Shown here: one piece after another, positions 12,349 through 13,049 of the stretch
How the letters are laid out: the number at the start of each line of letters is the position of its first letter
Position numbering within the stretch: position 1 is the first letter of the stretch
Origin: Ruminococcus sp.
Lineage (GTDB): Bacteria; Bacillota; Clostridia; Oscillospirales; Ruminococcaceae
Assembly: GCA_014799675.1 (NCBI GenBank)
Contig: JAAVHM010000157.1
Location: 1-13,049, forward strand
Length of the DNA: 13,049 bases
Reading direction: 5' to 3'
The notes under the pieces: generated by a model
The model's input: the letters and a program-made list of their open reading frames with translations, nothing else
Database searches by the model: none
What the model was told of the DNA's origin: nothing
Made by a program: the position numbers and the translations under genes

Positions 12349-12921
12349 ATGTCCGAAAAACATGAGTACAGAAAACGCTTTTACGACCTTGAAAAGGAGG
12401 AAAGCTGGCTCAACCAAATGTGCGCGGGCGGGCTTGTTCTGAAAAAAATCGAGTGGGGAGTTTTGGCGGATAAATACGTCTTTGAACCGTGTGCAAAAAA
12501 GTACGTCTGCCGCATTGATTACAACCCCGAAATGGAGGTTCTGGATGAGATAACCTCGCCCTACACTATGTTTGTAACAGGCACTTACGAGGCGGAATTT
12601 GTCTGCTGTGCAAACGGCAAGATTTATTTCAGAAAAGCGGCGGAAAAGGGAGATTTCCCGCCTATCTACACAAGCCCTGACAGCCGAATTTCCGCAGAAA
12701 AAAAGTGGTTTTTAAAGTATCTTATTCTTACGCTGACTTGTATTTTTACCGAAATATATTTTGGGTACGGCTATTACGGGGTTATGATGTTGAGAAAGGG
12801 TATCACAATTGCGGGAATTTGCTTTTTGCTTGCGGCAATATTTAATATGTACCTTATTGTGCACTGCGCCGTGCGTGCGTTCAATCATTACAAAAAAATC
12901 AAAGAATTAAAAAAGTTATAA
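12349..12921 (+). CDS. DUF2812-domain membrane protein, second paralogue
   Basis: The 190-residue protein has the same plan as its upstream neighbour: an N-terminal DUF2812 domain (FYDLEKEESWLNQM at 11-24, ITSPYTMFV, GKIYFRK, EKGDFPP), two membrane segments at about 121-140 and 151-176, and a basic C-terminal tail (YKKIKELKKL). The two N-domains are closely alike even at the DNA level, while the membrane segments differ much more. It has extra cysteines in the soluble domain (C25, C49, C54, C87, C88). The ATG at 12349 is preferred because GGAGG (12335-12339) is 9 nt upstream. The ATG at 12343 overlaps the previous stop codon as ATGA and would add two residues with only 3 nt of spacing. It is the last gene of the operon. 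The two may form a heteromer; this is inference. Confidence 0.88.
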   Translation: MSEKHEYRKRFYDLEKEESWLNQMCAGGLVLKKIEWGVLADKYVFEPCAKKYVCRIDYNPEMEVLDEITSPYTMFVTGTYEAEFVCCANGKIYFRKAAEKGDFPPIYTSPDSRISAEKKWFLKYLILTLTCIFTEIYFGYGYYGVMMLRKGITIAGICFLLAAIFNMYLIVHCAVRAFNHYKKIKELKKL

Positions 12922-12925
12922 AAAC

Positions 12926-12956
12926 AGAGGGAACATTTTTTATTAATGTTCCCTCT
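12926..12956. terminator. Stem-loop after the DUF2812 operon
   Basis: Perfect 12-bp arms AGAGGGAACATT (12926-12937) and AATGTTCCCTCT (12945-12956) enclose a 7-nt loop. It starts 5 nt after the last stop codon. On the plus strand no T-tract follows; read on the minus strand the stem is followed by GTTTTTATAAC. It would thus work better as a terminator for a minus-strand gene beyond the window, while also marking the end of this operon. Confidence 0.7.
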
Positions 12957-12973
12957 CAGCCTGTAGAAAAACC

Positions 12974-12995
12974 CCTAATTCATAAAAGGATTAGG
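12974..12995 (-). other. Second, weaker inverted repeat at the window end
   Basis: CCTAAT (12974-12979) and ATTAGG (12990-12995) can pair around a 10-nt loop. Read on the minus strand it is followed by GGGGTTTTTC, as a weak terminator would be. The remaining sequence to 13049 is AT-rich and shows no gene. A short GGAAGTG/CACTT pairing near 13032-13048 may belong to the end of a gene beyond the window. Confidence 0.35.
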
Positions 12996-13049
12996 AAAAC
13001 AAAAGTAAAAAAATCAAATAAAATGGAAAAGGAAGTGTCATTCCACTTG

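Overview
The window reads as a chromosomal segment of a low-to-mid GC Gram-positive anaerobe of the Clostridia. A Ruminococcus-like member of the Oscillospiraceae is my best guess, inferred from style and not from a marker gene. Supporting signs are strong GGAGG-type ribosome binding sites, consensus sigma-A promoters, compact intrinsic terminators, and the gene families present (ArsR/SmtB regulator with a ZntA-type ATPase, DbpA-like DEAD-box helicase, PadR with DUF2812 proteins, a lipoprotein). No rRNA, tRNA, transposase, integrase, phage gene or CRISPR array was found.

Layout. (1) Positions 1-3245, plus strand: a metal-resistance operon. An SmtB-like ArsR repressor sits behind an operator-overlapped promoter, followed by a class I SAM methyltransferase and a Zn/Cd/Pb P1B-type ATPase, and closed by a strong terminator. 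(2) Positions 3254-6991, minus strand: a DEAD-box RNA helicase with its own consensus promoter, a membrane-anchored S41-family peptidase 28 nt downstream, and a 54-residue coiled-coil-like protein with its own promoter. This unit converges on the metal operon at a bidirectional terminator. (3) Positions 7031-8818, minus strand: a monocistronic 554-residue lipoprotein with a consensus promoter and terminator. Two 27-bp direct repeats lie just upstream of the -35 box. (4) Positions 8819-9161: a 343-bp intergenic region (420 bp between start codons) holding those repeats, small hairpins, a terminator-like stem-loop and a repeated TTCCGA motif. (5) Positions 9162-10793, plus strand: an ECF-like sigma factor fused to about 385 residues of unrecognised sequence with winged-helix-like segments, followed by two more stem-loops related to the one upstream. 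(6) Positions 10912-12956, plus strand: a four-gene operon (DUF6487-like zinc ribbon, PadR regulator, two tandem DUF2812 membrane proteins). It is driven by a perfect-consensus promoter buried in nested palindromes.

How the genes work together. The ArsR protein carries the alpha-5 D/H/H/E zinc site, which matches an efflux ATPase with CPC and TM8 Asp ligands, so the first operon is very likely a Zn(II)/Cd(II)/Pb(II)-induced exporter. The methyltransferase between them is the unexplained part. PadR probably represses its own operon through the palindromes over the promoter. What the DUF2812 pair does is unknown. The two least-explained units, and the best candidates for an undescribed system, are the sigma factor fusion flanked by related stem-loops and the palindrome-controlled zinc-ribbon/PadR/DUF2812 operon.
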